Shown in pieces: positions 32,563 to 41,106 of a stretch of DNA of 45,839 bases. Every line of letters starts with the position of its first letter. The first letter of the stretch is position 1. Origin of the DNA: an uncultured Erysipelotrichaceae bacterium (GTDB lineage: Bacteria > Bacillota_I > Bacilli_A > Erysipelotrichales > Erysipelotrichaceae); the NCBI GenBank assembly GCA_903789495.1, contig CAIFEQ010000014.1:1-45839 (forward strand), written 5' to 3'. Both the position numbers and the translations under genes were made by a program. Below the pieces are notes generated by a model. It was not told the DNA's origin. It saw only the letters and a program-made list of their open reading frames with translations, and did not search any database.

Positions 32563-33110
32563 GCCGGAAGATCGTCATTCTGAACGGCAGCCCGCGCAGG
32601 AACGGCAACACATCCGCACTCTCTGCTTCTTTTGCCCAAGGGGCCAGAAGTGCCGGTCATGAGGTGACGGAGTTCTTTGTGCAGGACATGAACATTCATG
32701 GCTGCCGGGGCTGCTTCGGCGGCCACAGCAGTCAGGACTGCCCCTGTGTCCAGAAAGATGACATGGCACGGATCTATCCGAAGGTGAAGGAAGCCGATGT
32801 CATTGTCCTCGCTTCCCCGCTCTATTACTGGTCGCTCAGCGCTCAGCTGAAGACGGTAATTGACCGGCTGTTTGCCCTGGAAGAGGGAGACGGACAGAAG
32901 CTGCGCGGCAATGGCAGGGCAGGGATTCTGCTCATGGCCGCTGCCGGAAAGGAATTTGAAGACGCTCTGACTTACTTCAGCCATCTGATGGACCATCTGC
33001 AGTGGAAGAATCTCGGGGCAGTTCTTGCCAGCGGGAACCTGGCTGCGGGAGATATTGCCGGGAAATCAGAACTGCAGAAGGCCTATGATCTTGGCGCTTC
33101 CATCCGCTGA
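32559..33110 (+). CDS. flavodoxin family NAD(P)H-dependent oxidoreductase
   Basis: 183 residues. FMN-phosphate loop IVILNGSPRRNGNTSALS at the N-terminus; GCRGCFGGHSSQDCPCVQKDDM carries the typical cysteine cluster; LASPLYYWSLSAQLKTVIDR is the second flavin contact. Its ATG overlaps the stop of the flavin reductase (ATGA), so the two are translationally coupled. Expected to reduce quinones, nitro compounds or disulfide-type electrophiles. It is similar in plan to the protein at 7453. Confidence 0.92.
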   Translation: MSRKIVILNGSPRRNGNTSALSASFAQGARSAGHEVTEFFVQDMNIHGCRGCFGGHSSQDCPCVQKDDMARIYPKVKEADVIVLASPLYYWSLSAQLKTVIDRLFALEEGDGQKLRGNGRAGILLMAAAGKEFEDALTYFSHLMDHLQWKNLGAVLASGNLAAGDIAGKSELQKAYDLGASIR

Positions 33111-33129
33111 GATCCGACGGGCAGAAAGA

Positions 33130-33158
33130 TTGACAAACAGCGGCGGATTCCGTATAAC
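33130..33158 (+). promoter_or_regulatory. promoter of the MATE exporter leader
   Basis: TTGACA (33130-33135), 17-base spacer, TATAAC (33153-33158). It lies 20 bases after the stop of the flavodoxin-fold gene. The start point would be near 33165. Confidence 0.78.
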
Positions 33159-33164
33159 GTAACT

Positions 33165-33271
33165 TGCTCATCGGAGGGCGTTTCGTTCGAATACGGAAAC
33201 GGAAGGCTGGAGAAGATGCAGGCTGAAATGCCTGAATCTCTCCGGCCTTTTTCGTTCTGGAGGTGGAGAAA
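33165..33271 (+). promoter_or_regulatory. candidate attenuator or riboswitch in the MATE 5' leader
   Basis: A leader of about 107 bases. Hairpin one: CGTTTC (33179-33184) with GAAACG (33196-33201), extended by GT/AC around a six-base loop. Hairpin two is an intrinsic terminator (33203-33252). An upstream CGGAG (33172-33176) can also pair with the CTCCG (33240-33244) of the terminator stem, offering an alternative fold. The ribosome binding site GGAGGTGG follows. No known riboswitch class recognised. Confidence 0.5.
33203..33252 (+). terminator. intrinsic terminator inside the MATE leader
   Basis: AAGGCTGGAGA (33203-33213) pairs with TCTCCGGCCTT (33239-33249), with one G-T pair, and ends in five T. 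An inner stem CAGGC/GCCTG (33219-33234) stacks in the loop. It lies between the promoter at 33130 and the MATE start, so it must be read through for expression. Confidence 0.8.
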
Positions 33272-34630
33272 ATGGAACGGAAAACACAGTCGAATGATTT
33301 TACCCGGGGACCGATCCTGAAGCCGCTGCTTCGCTTTGCCCTGCCCGTGCTGGCGGCGCTGTTTCTGCAGGCTATGTATGGGGCCGTGGACCTCATGGTG
33401 GTCGGCAGGTTCGGAACGGCTGCAGATATCTCGGGCGTTTCAACCGGTTCCCAGATCATGCAGACCATGACGAATGTGCTGGCCAGCTTTACCATGGGTA
33501 CCACCATTCTGCTCGGTCAGCGGATCGGTCAGGGCAGAGGGAAGGAAGGCGGGCGTATCATCGGTTCTGCCATCGTCCTCTTTGCCGTCCTGGCTGCCGC
33601 TCTGACGGCTGTGCTGACTGTCTTTGCCCCGCAGGCTGCCAGGCTCATGCAGGCACCGGCCGAGGCCTTTGCACAGACCGTGGTGTATGTGCGGATCTGC
33701 GGCGGCGGGACGCTGATTCTGACCGCCTATAACCTCATCTCCTGTATCTTCCGTGGCCTGGGGGATTCCCGGACCCCGCTGATGACGGTGGCCATTGCCT
33801 GTGTCTTCAACATTGCCGGCGACCTCATCCTGGTGGGCGGATTTCAGCTTGGCTGTGCGGGCGCTGCCATTGCAACCGTGGCAGCTCAGCTGCTCAGCGT
33901 GCTCATCTCCCTGCACTTCATCCGGAAGAAAGAGCTGCCATTTGTGCTGACGAAGCAGGATCTCTGCTGGGACCGGCAGATCATCCGCAGAACCGTTCAG
34001 CTGGGCTTTCCGATCGCCCTGCAGGATCTGCTGGTGGGGATTTCTTTTCTGATCATTCTTTCCATTGTGAACTCTCTGGGCGTTCTGGTCTCCGCCGGGG
34101 TCGGTGTAGCAGAAAAGGTCTGTGCCTTCATCATGCTGGTATCCTCGGCCTTCATGCAGTCCATGGCTGCCTTTGTTTCCCAGAACTACGGAGCCGGAAA
34201 GTATGCCAGAGCCCTGCAGTCTCTCAAAGTCGGCATCCTGATCTCCTTCTCGATCGGAGTGGTCATGTTCTGCATCACCTTCTTCCATGGCAATGTCCTG
34301 GCCGGTGTCTTCTCTGACGACAGTGAAGTCATTTCTGCCGCCTGGGACTATCTGAAGTCCTATGCGTTTGACTGCCTGCTGACAGCGGTCTTCTTCTGCT
34401 GTACCGGTTTCTTCAACGGCATCGGAAAGACCCGGTTCGTCATGGCCCAGGGCATCGTGGGTGCCTTCTGCGTCCGGGTACCGGTTTCTTATGTCATGAG
34501 CCGGCGGCGGCCGGTTTCTTTGTTTCATATCGGTCTGGCCACACCGGCTTCTTCTCTGGTTCAGATGATTCTCTGTTTCATCCGTCTTGCCTGGGTGTGC
34601 CGGAAGTGGAAACAGGAAGGGAACCTGTAA
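33272..34630 (+). CDS. MATE family efflux transporter
   Basis: 452 residues from ATG at 33272, with GGAGGTGG before it. Twelve hydrophobic helices in two bundles. Conserved MATE elements include an N-terminal FTRGPILKPLLRFALPVL, the first-bundle MYGAVDLMVVGRFGT, GLGDSRTPL, and the second-bundle SVAAFV-like region read here as MAAFVSQNYGAGKYARA. Expected to be a Na+- or H+-coupled drug or metabolite exporter of the DinF/NorM type. It has its own promoter and an attenuator-like leader, so its expression is probably conditional on a ligand or on translation. Confidence 0.93.
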   Translation: MERKTQSNDFTRGPILKPLLRFALPVLAALFLQAMYGAVDLMVVGRFGTAADISGVSTGSQIMQTMTNVLASFTMGTTILLGQRIGQGRGKEGGRIIGSAIVLFAVLAAALTAVLTVFAPQAARLMQAPAEAFAQTVVYVRICGGGTLILTAYNLISCIFRGLGDSRTPLMTVAIACVFNIAGDLILVGGFQLGCAGAAIATVAAQLLSVLISLHFIRKKELPFVLTKQDLCWDRQIIRRTVQLGFPIALQDLLVGISFLIILSIVNSLGVLVSAGVGVAEKVCAFIMLVSSAFMQSMAAFVSQNYGAGKYARALQSLKVGILISFSIGVVMFCITFFHGNVLAGVFSDDSEVISAAWDYLKSYAFDCLLTAVFFCCTGFFNGIGKTRFVMAQGIVGAFCVRVPVSYVMSRRRPVSLFHIGLATPASSLVQMILCFIRLAWVCRKWKQEGNL

Positions 34631-34685
34631 CGGCAGGCTAAGAGTTTCTGAAAAGAAAAAACATCAGGCAGTTTTCTAAGCACGG

Positions 34686-34714
34686 CAGCTCTTCCGGATC
34701 AGCCAGAAGAGCTG
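34686..34714 (+). terminator. hairpin after the MATE gene, possible terminator
   Basis: CAGCTCTTC pairs with GAAGAGCTG around an 11-base loop that itself has a GG/CC pair. It is followed by AAATTTTGC, so the U tract is interrupted. Confidence 0.5.
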
Positions 34715-34764
34715 AAATTTTGCTGTAAAGCAGAGGATCATGAAGCAGGCAGGCTGAAGAAATA

Positions 34765-34813
34765 TTGAATTGTCGAGGCCTTCTTAATATAAAATGTAGG
34801 TAAGCGTTGCTTA
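34765..34813 (+). promoter_or_regulatory. promoter with small inverted repeat at the start point
   Basis: TTGAAT (34765-34770), 17-base spacer, TATAAA (34788-34793). TAAGC-GTT-GCTTA (34801-34813) spans the expected start point and could be an operator. It drives the surface lipoprotein gene at 34857. Confidence 0.5.
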
Positions 34814-34856
34814 GTGCTTTTCCTTTATGATTTTTCGGACTTCCAGGAGAACAGGC

Positions 34857-37403
34857 ATGAATATGAATCCTTTATCCCCTCTGAAACGATACCGGAATCT
34901 GTCGGTGTGGCTGGCTGCCCTGCTTGGCCTGTCTGGTCTTACTGCCTGTGATACCAGCGCTGCGGCAGAATCAGCATCAGCTTCTGAAACATCTGTCAGT
35001 ACAGAGCCTGCTCAGCAGGATAGTTTGCTCATGCATGACGGAGATACCCTGGACAGCATCGTCACGATTGCTGAAGGGGAATCTCTGACGGTCAGATCGG
35101 CTGATGAGAATCAGGATGCCGTGGTACAGGTTACCGGCAGCGGCGGTTTTATTGTCGAACAGGATGCTGTTCTCATACTGGAGAATGTGGAACTTCAGAG
35201 TGACGGAGAAGAACGCACCCAGCCGGTCTTTACGGTATACGGAGAGCTGGTCATGAATGACGGTGCGGTCATGGATTTTGTCAGTACCGGCACCGGCTCG
35301 GCAGCAGATTACGGCACCGGCGGAACTCCCGCCATCTGTGTCGTGGACGGCGCCTTCACCATGAACGGCGGCACGATCTCGGGCAACCGGAATACCACCA
35401 CCGAAGAACCCGCTTTCGGCGGTGCCATACGTGCTGAAGGCAGTGAGGCGGAAATCATCATCAATGACGGCACGATCAGCGGCAACTCGGTAACCTCTTC
35501 AGCTGCGGTCACAGGCAGTCTGACGGTCACCGCCAATGCCCTGGGCGGCACCATTGCGGCAACGGAAGGCGCTTCGCTCACCATCAACGGCGGCACATTC
35601 TCGGATAATACGGCCGGTACGCACGAGGCCAATGCCGAAAACGCGGAATCCACCGTCTGCTCCGGCAACGGCGGTGCCATTGCCCTCTATTCTTCTTCCG
35701 GCAAGGCAATCAGTTCCCTGACCCTCAACGGCGGCACCATTCTGAATAACAGTGCCTGCCGGACAGACGGGGATACAGGATCCACGGTCATGACGGCCAG
35801 TCAGACCTATGGCGGCGGTATCTTCAGCAATGTCTATACCACGGCCGTTCTGACTGCCGGTACGATAGCCGGCAATACCTCGGATGATTTCGGCGGCGGT
35901 CTGTTCCTCGACAGCGGCAAGGCCTATGGCGGTGCCACCTTCAGCAATACGCTGGTCACCGGCAATAAGGCAACCGTCCTGGGCGGCGGTCTCTGGTTCT
36001 GCCCTAATGGCGGCGCCGACCTGTTCAGCGCCGAGGCTGACGGCCTTGCCCTCTTCGGCAATACGACCACCAGGAGAGGATCTGACGGAGCCGGCGATGA
36101 TCTCTATGTCACCCCGAGAACCGGCAGTACCGGTGTCGTACTGACCGGGATCATGCCGGGCGGCGGCAGCAATGCCTGGTATCTGGACGGCGGTGCCTCT
36201 ACGACCAGACTTTCCAGCGGCAGCAGCCGCTATACGTCTGCCACAGCTGCGTCCCTTGCAGCGGTTTCCCTGCTGCAGGCCAGTGCCGTCGTCAATCTGC
36301 CGTCGGAAGAGGCCAGAAACAGCGCCACGGAAGCGGCAAAGCTCATTGTCCAGGACAACCAGGCTGCCTATGGCGGCGGTGTCGCCAGCAACCATTATCT
36401 GCAGTTCGGTACTTCTACACCGGAAGAGGAAGCGGCTCATGATGCCCTGCATGTCACACCGCAGCCGACTCCGGCGCCAACTGCTGCCCCGACCGCAGCG
36501 CCGACTGCAACTCCTGCGCCAACCGCAACACCGGTAACGGAAACCATCTCCATCGAAGTCACCAAGGTCTGGGTCGGCGATGAAGGCAGTTCGGCTACCG
36601 TGCATCTGCTTGCCAACGGTACGGAAACAGCAAGTGCAACACTGACGGCGGACAGCGGCTGGACCTATACGTTCACAGATGTCGATAAGACTGACAGCAG
36701 CGGGAATACAATCACCTACACTCTGACGGAAGATGCCATCGACGGATATGAATCTGCCATCACGGGAGATGCGTCCAGCGGCTTTACGGTCACGAATACG
36801 AAAAAGATTGACATCACAGTCACCAAGAACTGGGTACGACAGGAAGGAGATATCGAAGCCGGCACACAGGCTACCGTGCATCTGCTTGCCAATGGTACTG
36901 AGGTTGACAGCGCCACGCTGACAGAAGCTGCCGGGTGGACCTATACCTTCACCGATCTTGACCAGGTGGACAGCAGCGGGACAATCACCTATACATTGAC
37001 AGAAGATGCGGTTGACGGCTATGTCACTGAGATCAGCGGCGACGCCACCGAGGGTTTCATTGTGGCAAATATCGTATCCGTAGATGTACATGTGGTAAAG
37101 ATGTGGGCACAGGGGCTTGAAGATTCAGTTGTCATCAGACTCAATCAAGATGGCGAGCCCACAGATAATCTGCTGACCCTTGCGTCTAGTGATACAGCAA
37201 GTGAACACTGGCAGGGCGATTTTACAGACCTTCCGAAATACGATGCAGATGGCAATCAGATTGATTATACCGTAACGGAAATAGCAGCCTACCAAAATGG
37301 CAGTGACTTCAATTGGCTACCATTATATAAAGCAAATATATTCCCAACTACAGAATATTCTTATGCCTTTATAGTGCAAAATTCATATCGTAGTGGAGGC
37401 TAA
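34857..37403 (+). CDS. surface lipoprotein: beta-helix plus three Cna_B domains
   Basis: 848 residues from ATG at 34857 after CAGGAGAACAGGC. The signal peptide ends in a lipobox (GLTACD, about residue 31). Residues ~100-530 hold repeated glycine-rich units such as MNGGTISGNRN, INDGTISGNSV, INGGTFSDNTA and LNGGTILNNSA, typical of a right-handed beta-helix of adhesin or polymorphic-protein type. A Pro/Thr/Ala linker (PTPAPTAAPTAAPT) comes next, then Cna_B stalk domains at about 563-650, 650-740 and 741-845, each opening with VTKVW- or VTKNW-like strands and closing with YTLTE or YTVTE, the isopeptide-type Lys and Glu. There is no LPxTG signal; lipidation would anchor the N-terminus instead. The third Cna_B domain is visibly more AT-rich. 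Confidence 0.88.
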   Translation: MNMNPLSPLKRYRNLSVWLAALLGLSGLTACDTSAAAESASASETSVSTEPAQQDSLLMHDGDTLDSIVTIAEGESLTVRSADENQDAVVQVTGSGGFIVEQDAVLILENVELQSDGEERTQPVFTVYGELVMNDGAVMDFVSTGTGSAADYGTGGTPAICVVDGAFTMNGGTISGNRNTTTEEPAFGGAIRAEGSEAEIIINDGTISGNSVTSSAAVTGSLTVTANALGGTIAATEGASLTINGGTFSDNTAGTHEANAENAESTVCSGNGGAIALYSSSGKAISSLTLNGGTILNNSACRTDGDTGSTVMTASQTYGGGIFSNVYTTAVLTAGTIAGNTSDDFGGGLFLDSGKAYGGATFSNTLVTGNKATVLGGGLWFCPNGGADLFSAEADGLALFGNTTTRRGSDGAGDDLYVTPRTGSTGVVLTGIMPGGGSNAWYLDGGASTTRLSSGSSRYTSATAASLAAVSLLQASAVVNLPSEEARNSATEAAKLIVQDNQAAYGGGVASNHYLQFGTSTPEEEAAHDALHVTPQPTPAPTAAPTAAPTATPAPTATPVTETISIEVTKVWVGDEGSSATVHLLANGTETASATLTADSGWTYTFTDVDKTDSSGNTITYTLTEDAIDGYESAITGDASSGFTVTNTKKIDITVTKNWVRQEGDIEAGTQATVHLLANGTEVDSATLTEAAGWTYTFTDLDQVDSSGTITYTLTEDAVDGYVTEISGDATEGFIVANIVSVDVHVVKMWAQGLEDSVVIRLNQDGEPTDNLLTLASSDTASEHWQGDFTDLPKYDADGNQIDYTVTEIAAYQNGSDFNWLPLYKANIFPTTEYSYAFIVQNSYRSGG

Positions 37404-37711
37404 GATCAGTTCATATTGTTATCATCTGTCTTTGTATCGTAGACCGAAAGATGTCAGTCTGAAAATATCGGATTAAGTCAAAGATACAATTGCTGCAGAA
37501 TGCAGGGAGCGATGAGCTCCCTTTCATTGCATGCATGGCAGAGAATTTTTCTGCCTGCAGACAATCCAGACAGGAGAGAAAATTCAGACGCAGATATCAA
37601 AAAACAAATAGAAAAAGGCCTGTCACAGCGGATGTGCGTATGCTGCTTGTCAGAAAGCATACGAACTGGGCAGTACCGCTGGACAGGCCAGGAGGAAGAA
37701 TCAGCTTTGCG
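37404..37711. other. convergent intergenic region
   Basis: About 300 AT-rich bases between the lipoprotein gene and the convergent glycosyltransferase gene. It contains the long minus-strand terminator at 37612-37689 and no gene that I can support. Confidence 0.4.
37612..37689 (-). terminator. terminator of the glycosyltransferase operon, nested hairpin
   Basis: On the minus strand GGCCTGTC (37689-37682) pairs with GACAGGCC (37624-37617) and is followed by TTTTTC. A second perfect hairpin, GTATGCT/AGCATAC (37638-37662), sits inside the loop. Confidence 0.7.
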
Positions 37712-38764
37712 TCAGTCTGTGGTTTGTCTTCGGACAGGATCTGCGGGATGTACCAGGCAGGGATCTGTCGGGGTCAGTGCCTGGTAGATCGCTGCCAGCT
37801 TTCTGCCGGCAGCCTCCAGGCTTCTGCTTTCGGCAGATCTGCGGCCCGCTTCCGTCAGATCCGGCAGCCGGTGGTGCAGCAGGGCGTCTGCCTTGTGCAG
37901 AAACTGTTCGTTGTCGGCAGCCTTGTAGACTTCCCTGCCATCCTTCAGCCACGACTGGTAGACCGGGATGTCCCGGACCAGTACAGGGGCACCGCAGGCC
38001 AGGGCTTCATTGACGACGATGCCCTCGGTCTCTTCATGACTCATGAAGCAGAACAGATCACAGCCGCAGTAGGCTTCACAGAGCTGCTCACTGTTCACAA
38101 AACCTGGAAAAGAGACGTTGGCGGGTGCCTGACGGATGGCTTCTTCAATCTCTGTCTCGCAGAGATAAGGCGGCGTATAGCCAAACCAGAGGAACCGGAC
38201 GTCCGGCATCTGTCTGGCCAGTTCCAGGAAATCCAGAAAACCTTTCCTCTTCATGAAGTGGCCGACTGAGATGACGACCTTTTCCTTCTCCGAAATCCCA
38301 TAGCGTCTGCGAAAGGCAGCTCTTCGGTCAGGATCGGGTCTGAACTGTTCTGTATCGACTCCGTTTGAGAGGACAAAGATCGGTTTCTGAATGCCGCAGC
38401 CCTGCAGAAGGGCCCGGGAATAGTCGGTCGGCGTGATGATGGCGTCGGCCTGCTGATAACAGAACCGGATCCAGCGTCCGAACAGAGAGGAGAGGTGATT
38501 GGAGAAACGGAAGGAGTCCCGGAAATCTTCTTCCGTTGAATGTCCATACCAGATGACGGTTACTCCTTTTTTCTTCGCCTTTCGGGCGGCCAGCAGGGAG
38601 TCCGGGAAGACCGTATTCAGATGCAGGATCGTGGCATCTTTGTCGTCTGTGAAGGTGACCGGAATGCCTGCCTTTTCCAGCATGGCTTTCTGGTGCAGCA
38701 CGGCCTGGCCGACGCCGCTCTTTTCAACAATCTTCAGGGAACCGGTAAAGAGACGTACTTTCAT
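37712..38764 (-). CDS. glycosyltransferase family 4, glycolipid synthesis
   Basis: 350 residues. GT-B fold: N-terminal KVRLFTGSLKIVEKSGVGQA, then VIWYGHSTEEDFRDSF, and the nucleotide-sugar half with VISVGHFMKRKGFLDFLELA and SHEETEGIVVNEALACGAPVLV, in which ETEGIVVNE is the E-x7-E motif. It is 11 bases downstream of the larger glycosyltransferase gene in the same operon. Such pairs in Firmicutes make mono- then diglycosyl-diacylglycerol, the glycolipid membrane component and lipoteichoic acid anchor; the second enzyme adds the second sugar. Assignment to this step is by context and length. Confidence 0.88.
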   Translation of the reverse strand: MKVRLFTGSLKIVEKSGVGQAVLHQKAMLEKAGIPVTFTDDKDATILHLNTVFPDSLLAARKAKKKGVTVIWYGHSTEEDFRDSFRFSNHLSSLFGRWIRFCYQQADAIITPTDYSRALLQGCGIQKPIFVLSNGVDTEQFRPDPDRRAAFRRRYGISEKEKVVISVGHFMKRKGFLDFLELARQMPDVRFLWFGYTPPYLCETEIEEAIRQAPANVSFPGFVNSEQLCEAYCGCDLFCFMSHEETEGIVVNEALACGAPVLVRDIPVYQSWLKDGREVYKAADNEQFLHKADALLHHRLPDLTEAGRRSAESRSLEAAGRKLAAIYQALTPTDPCLVHPADPVRRQTTD

Positions 38765-38775
38765 GACCGACTCCC

Positions 38776-40572
38776 TCAGCCCGGAATCAGTGCCAAAGCA
38801 CCGGAGAAGAGCTTGGTCAGACCGAGACTGTATAAGGCAATGGAACCAGGCTTGCCCAGGAAGATGATCACGCTGAAGACCCCCAGGGACATTTCCGTCG
38901 TTCCGGCAAGGTAGCAGAGCAGATCATCCGGGGCAAAGGGGAAGAAGATCGCCAGGGCAAACAGCTTGGTGAAGCGGTTCTTCTCGGTAGCCCAGCTCTC
39001 ATAGCGCTGGAGCTGTTTCCGGTCAAAGAGCTGCTCCAGCAGGGGCTTGCCGAAGTGCTTGGAAATCAGGAAGGCCAGCACAGAACCCAGGCAGATCCCG
39101 ATGTAGTTATATAAGAAGCCCTTCCAGGCCCCGAACAGGATGATCCCGACCAGACAGCTGATGCCGCCGGGGATGATCGGGACGACGACCTGGATCATCT
39201 GCACGAGAATAAAGACAAGGGCAGCAGACATGCCATAGCCGGCAATCATCTGTGACAGACTCTCCTGTGAGGTCAGAACGCCTGTCTGCCACAGGTAAAC
39301 GCAGATGAGCACCATGGCAACGATGCCCATGACAGAGATTCCATCCAGCAGCTTTCTGAGTTTTGTCTTCTGACTTCTCATTTCCGGCCTCCCGGCAGAT
39401 TCGTTCTGCTTCTGAGGTGTTCTGCAGGTGAAGATGGCTTCCTGATACAAAGCCCGGATCCGCTGGCCGAAGGTCTGGGCGGAATATTCCCGCAGGACGG
39501 TTTCCCGGGCCGCGCTGGCAAAAGCGGGCAGTGAGACCTTCCCGTTCTTCAGCACATCCAGGTCTCTGTGGAAGCTTTCTTCATCCGTATAGGCATATCC
39601 GTTATGTCCTTCCACCAGCACGCCATCCAGGCAGGGGTCTTTCCGGCACAGCAGGGGCAGACCGCTGGCCATGGCTTCGATATAGGTCAGCCCCTGCGTC
39701 TCGCTCTGGGAGGCACTCACGAAGAGGTCGCCCAGGCGGTAGTAGCGGGGTATCTGCTCCGGCGGCACCATGCCGGCAAAGACCACCCGGTCTGCCACGC
39801 TGAGCTGACTGGCTTCGTCCGTCAGGAACTTCCGGTAAGGACCGTCTCCCACCAGCAGGAGTTTCAGATGTCTGTCCTCTTCCGCTGCCAGCAGCCGGAT
39901 CAGTTCTTCAATGTTCTTTTCCCTGGCCAGACGGCCGGCATAGAGCAGGACGAAGTCCTGTTCCTCAAGGTGCAGTTTCTCCCGCATCCAGCGCCATTCT
40001 GAGACGGGGAGTTCCTGCCGGAACGGTTCCAGATTCAGACCGGTCGGGATACACCGGATCGGGGCAGTGACGCCATAGCCGCTCAGCAGATCCTTTACTT
40101 TCCGCGTCGGGGCTATGACGTACTGCGTCCCGTTCAGCAGCAGCCGGGAAAAGCGGGCCACCACGCTTTTGCCAAGAGAAGCGTTGGGAGAGAAATAATG
40201 GGTGAAGTCTTCATAGATCGTGTGGTACGTATGAATCAGCGGGCAGCCGCATTCCCGGGCAACCTTTCTGGCAATGAAGAAGGTTGAGATCTCACACTGA
40301 CTGTGCACCACATCCGGATGCCAGGCGACGAGCTGCCGGACCAGGCGGTCAGAACGATGCAGCCTGAGCCGTGCCTTGGGATAGATGGCCTCGGCACTGG
40401 TGCTGCCTGCGTAGATGACATTGCCTTCCCGGTAGGTTCTGCTGTCCTGAGAAAGGGTCAGAATCAGAACGCTGTCTCCTTTGTCGGTCAGGTATTTCTG
40501 CAGGGTTTTCACGCTTGTGACGACACCGTTCACAGCCGGCATATACCAGTCTGTCGTAATCAGTATTTTCAT
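38776..40572 (-). CDS. glycosyltransferase family 4 fused to a VTT/DedA-like membrane domain
   Basis: 598 residues from ATG at 40572 (MKILITTDWYMPAVNGVVTS), preceded by GGGAGAACTCACCT. Residues 1-~385 are a GT4 enzyme of the alpha-monoglucosyldiacylglycerol synthase type (THYFSPNASLGK, FAGMVPPEQIPRYYRLGDLF, then ETQGLTYIEAMASGLPLLC with the E-x7-E motif). Residues ~415-598 carry about five hydrophobic helices with ILFGAWKGFLYNYIGICLGS, FPFAPDDLLCYLAGTTEMSL and IIFLGKPGSIALYSLG, a SNARE-associated/VTT domain like DedA or TVP38. The fusion suggests coupling of lipid glycosylation to lipid handling in the membrane. A 45-base longer frame upstream is not supported by a ribosome binding site. Confidence 0.9.
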   Translation of the reverse strand: MKILITTDWYMPAVNGVVTSVKTLQKYLTDKGDSVLILTLSQDSRTYREGNVIYAGSTSAEAIYPKARLRLHRSDRLVRQLVAWHPDVVHSQCEISTFFIARKVARECGCPLIHTYHTIYEDFTHYFSPNASLGKSVVARFSRLLLNGTQYVIAPTRKVKDLLSGYGVTAPIRCIPTGLNLEPFRQELPVSEWRWMREKLHLEEQDFVLLYAGRLAREKNIEELIRLLAAEEDRHLKLLLVGDGPYRKFLTDEASQLSVADRVVFAGMVPPEQIPRYYRLGDLFVSASQSETQGLTYIEAMASGLPLLCRKDPCLDGVLVEGHNGYAYTDEESFHRDLDVLKNGKVSLPAFASAARETVLREYSAQTFGQRIRALYQEAIFTCRTPQKQNESAGRPEMRSQKTKLRKLLDGISVMGIVAMVLICVYLWQTGVLTSQESLSQMIAGYGMSAALVFILVQMIQVVVPIIPGGISCLVGIILFGAWKGFLYNYIGICLGSVLAFLISKHFGKPLLEQLFDRKQLQRYESWATEKNRFTKLFALAIFFPFAPDDLLCYLAGTTEMSLGVFSVIIFLGKPGSIALYSLGLTKLFSGALALIPG

Positions 40573-41106
40573 AGGTGAGTTCTCCCGGAAGAATTCCCTG
40601 TATTTCCAAGGCACTGAGGGCCGGAAAATCCCCGAAAGGAAGCAGCTGTGCCGGGAACAGAATCATCAGTCCGCAGAAACATGACCGTACCTCCTTACCG
40701 CATCAGAATTTTCACATCCAAAGCATAGAAGGTACTTGTAAACACCAGACGGAGATTATTTAAACAATTTATAAATTCGTTTCTGTCTCCTGCACGGCGG
40801 GCAAGTGAGGCAGAAAGCTCTGCTTCTGTGAGGAAGATCACTATTTTTCATAGATGTTTTACATCAGGGACAGAAACTGCCGAAATCTTACGCAACTCCT
40901 CTCCACTGACTATGGCTTTTGGTTATATACTGCTGTTGAGAATGATTATCTGTTTGGCAGTGTCGTGAAGGGCTAAGATTTCCCGACCCATATTCAGCTC
41001 TGCTTGTGCGGCAGCTGAAACCCTGGACTGACCGGGAACATGCCTGTGGCACATGCAGAGGACAGTCATCTCTCAGAGGCTGTTATGAATCAAAATGGGG
41101 GGCAAC
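40573..41106. other. divergent regulatory region, about 530 bases
   Basis: An AT-rich part (40740-40790, with TTTAAACAATTTATAAATT) should hold the promoter of the glycosyltransferase operon on the minus strand. A TATACT at 40926-40931 is a possible -10 for the large surface protein. A hairpin GAGGCAGA/TCTGCTTC lies at about 40807-40827, and AGCTCTGC...GCGGCAGCT pairs at about 40996-41019. I see no gene here. The leader before 41107 is long and may be structured. Confidence 0.35.

Noticed and set aside
33181-33195. tRNA T-arm-like GTTCGAATAC
   Set aside because: No acceptor, D or anticodon arm around it; it is the loop of hairpin one in the MATE leader.
35499-37091. 530-codon open frame on the minus strand
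   Set aside because: Antisense to the repeat-rich surface lipoprotein; the Gly/Arg repeats mirror the beta-helix repeats.
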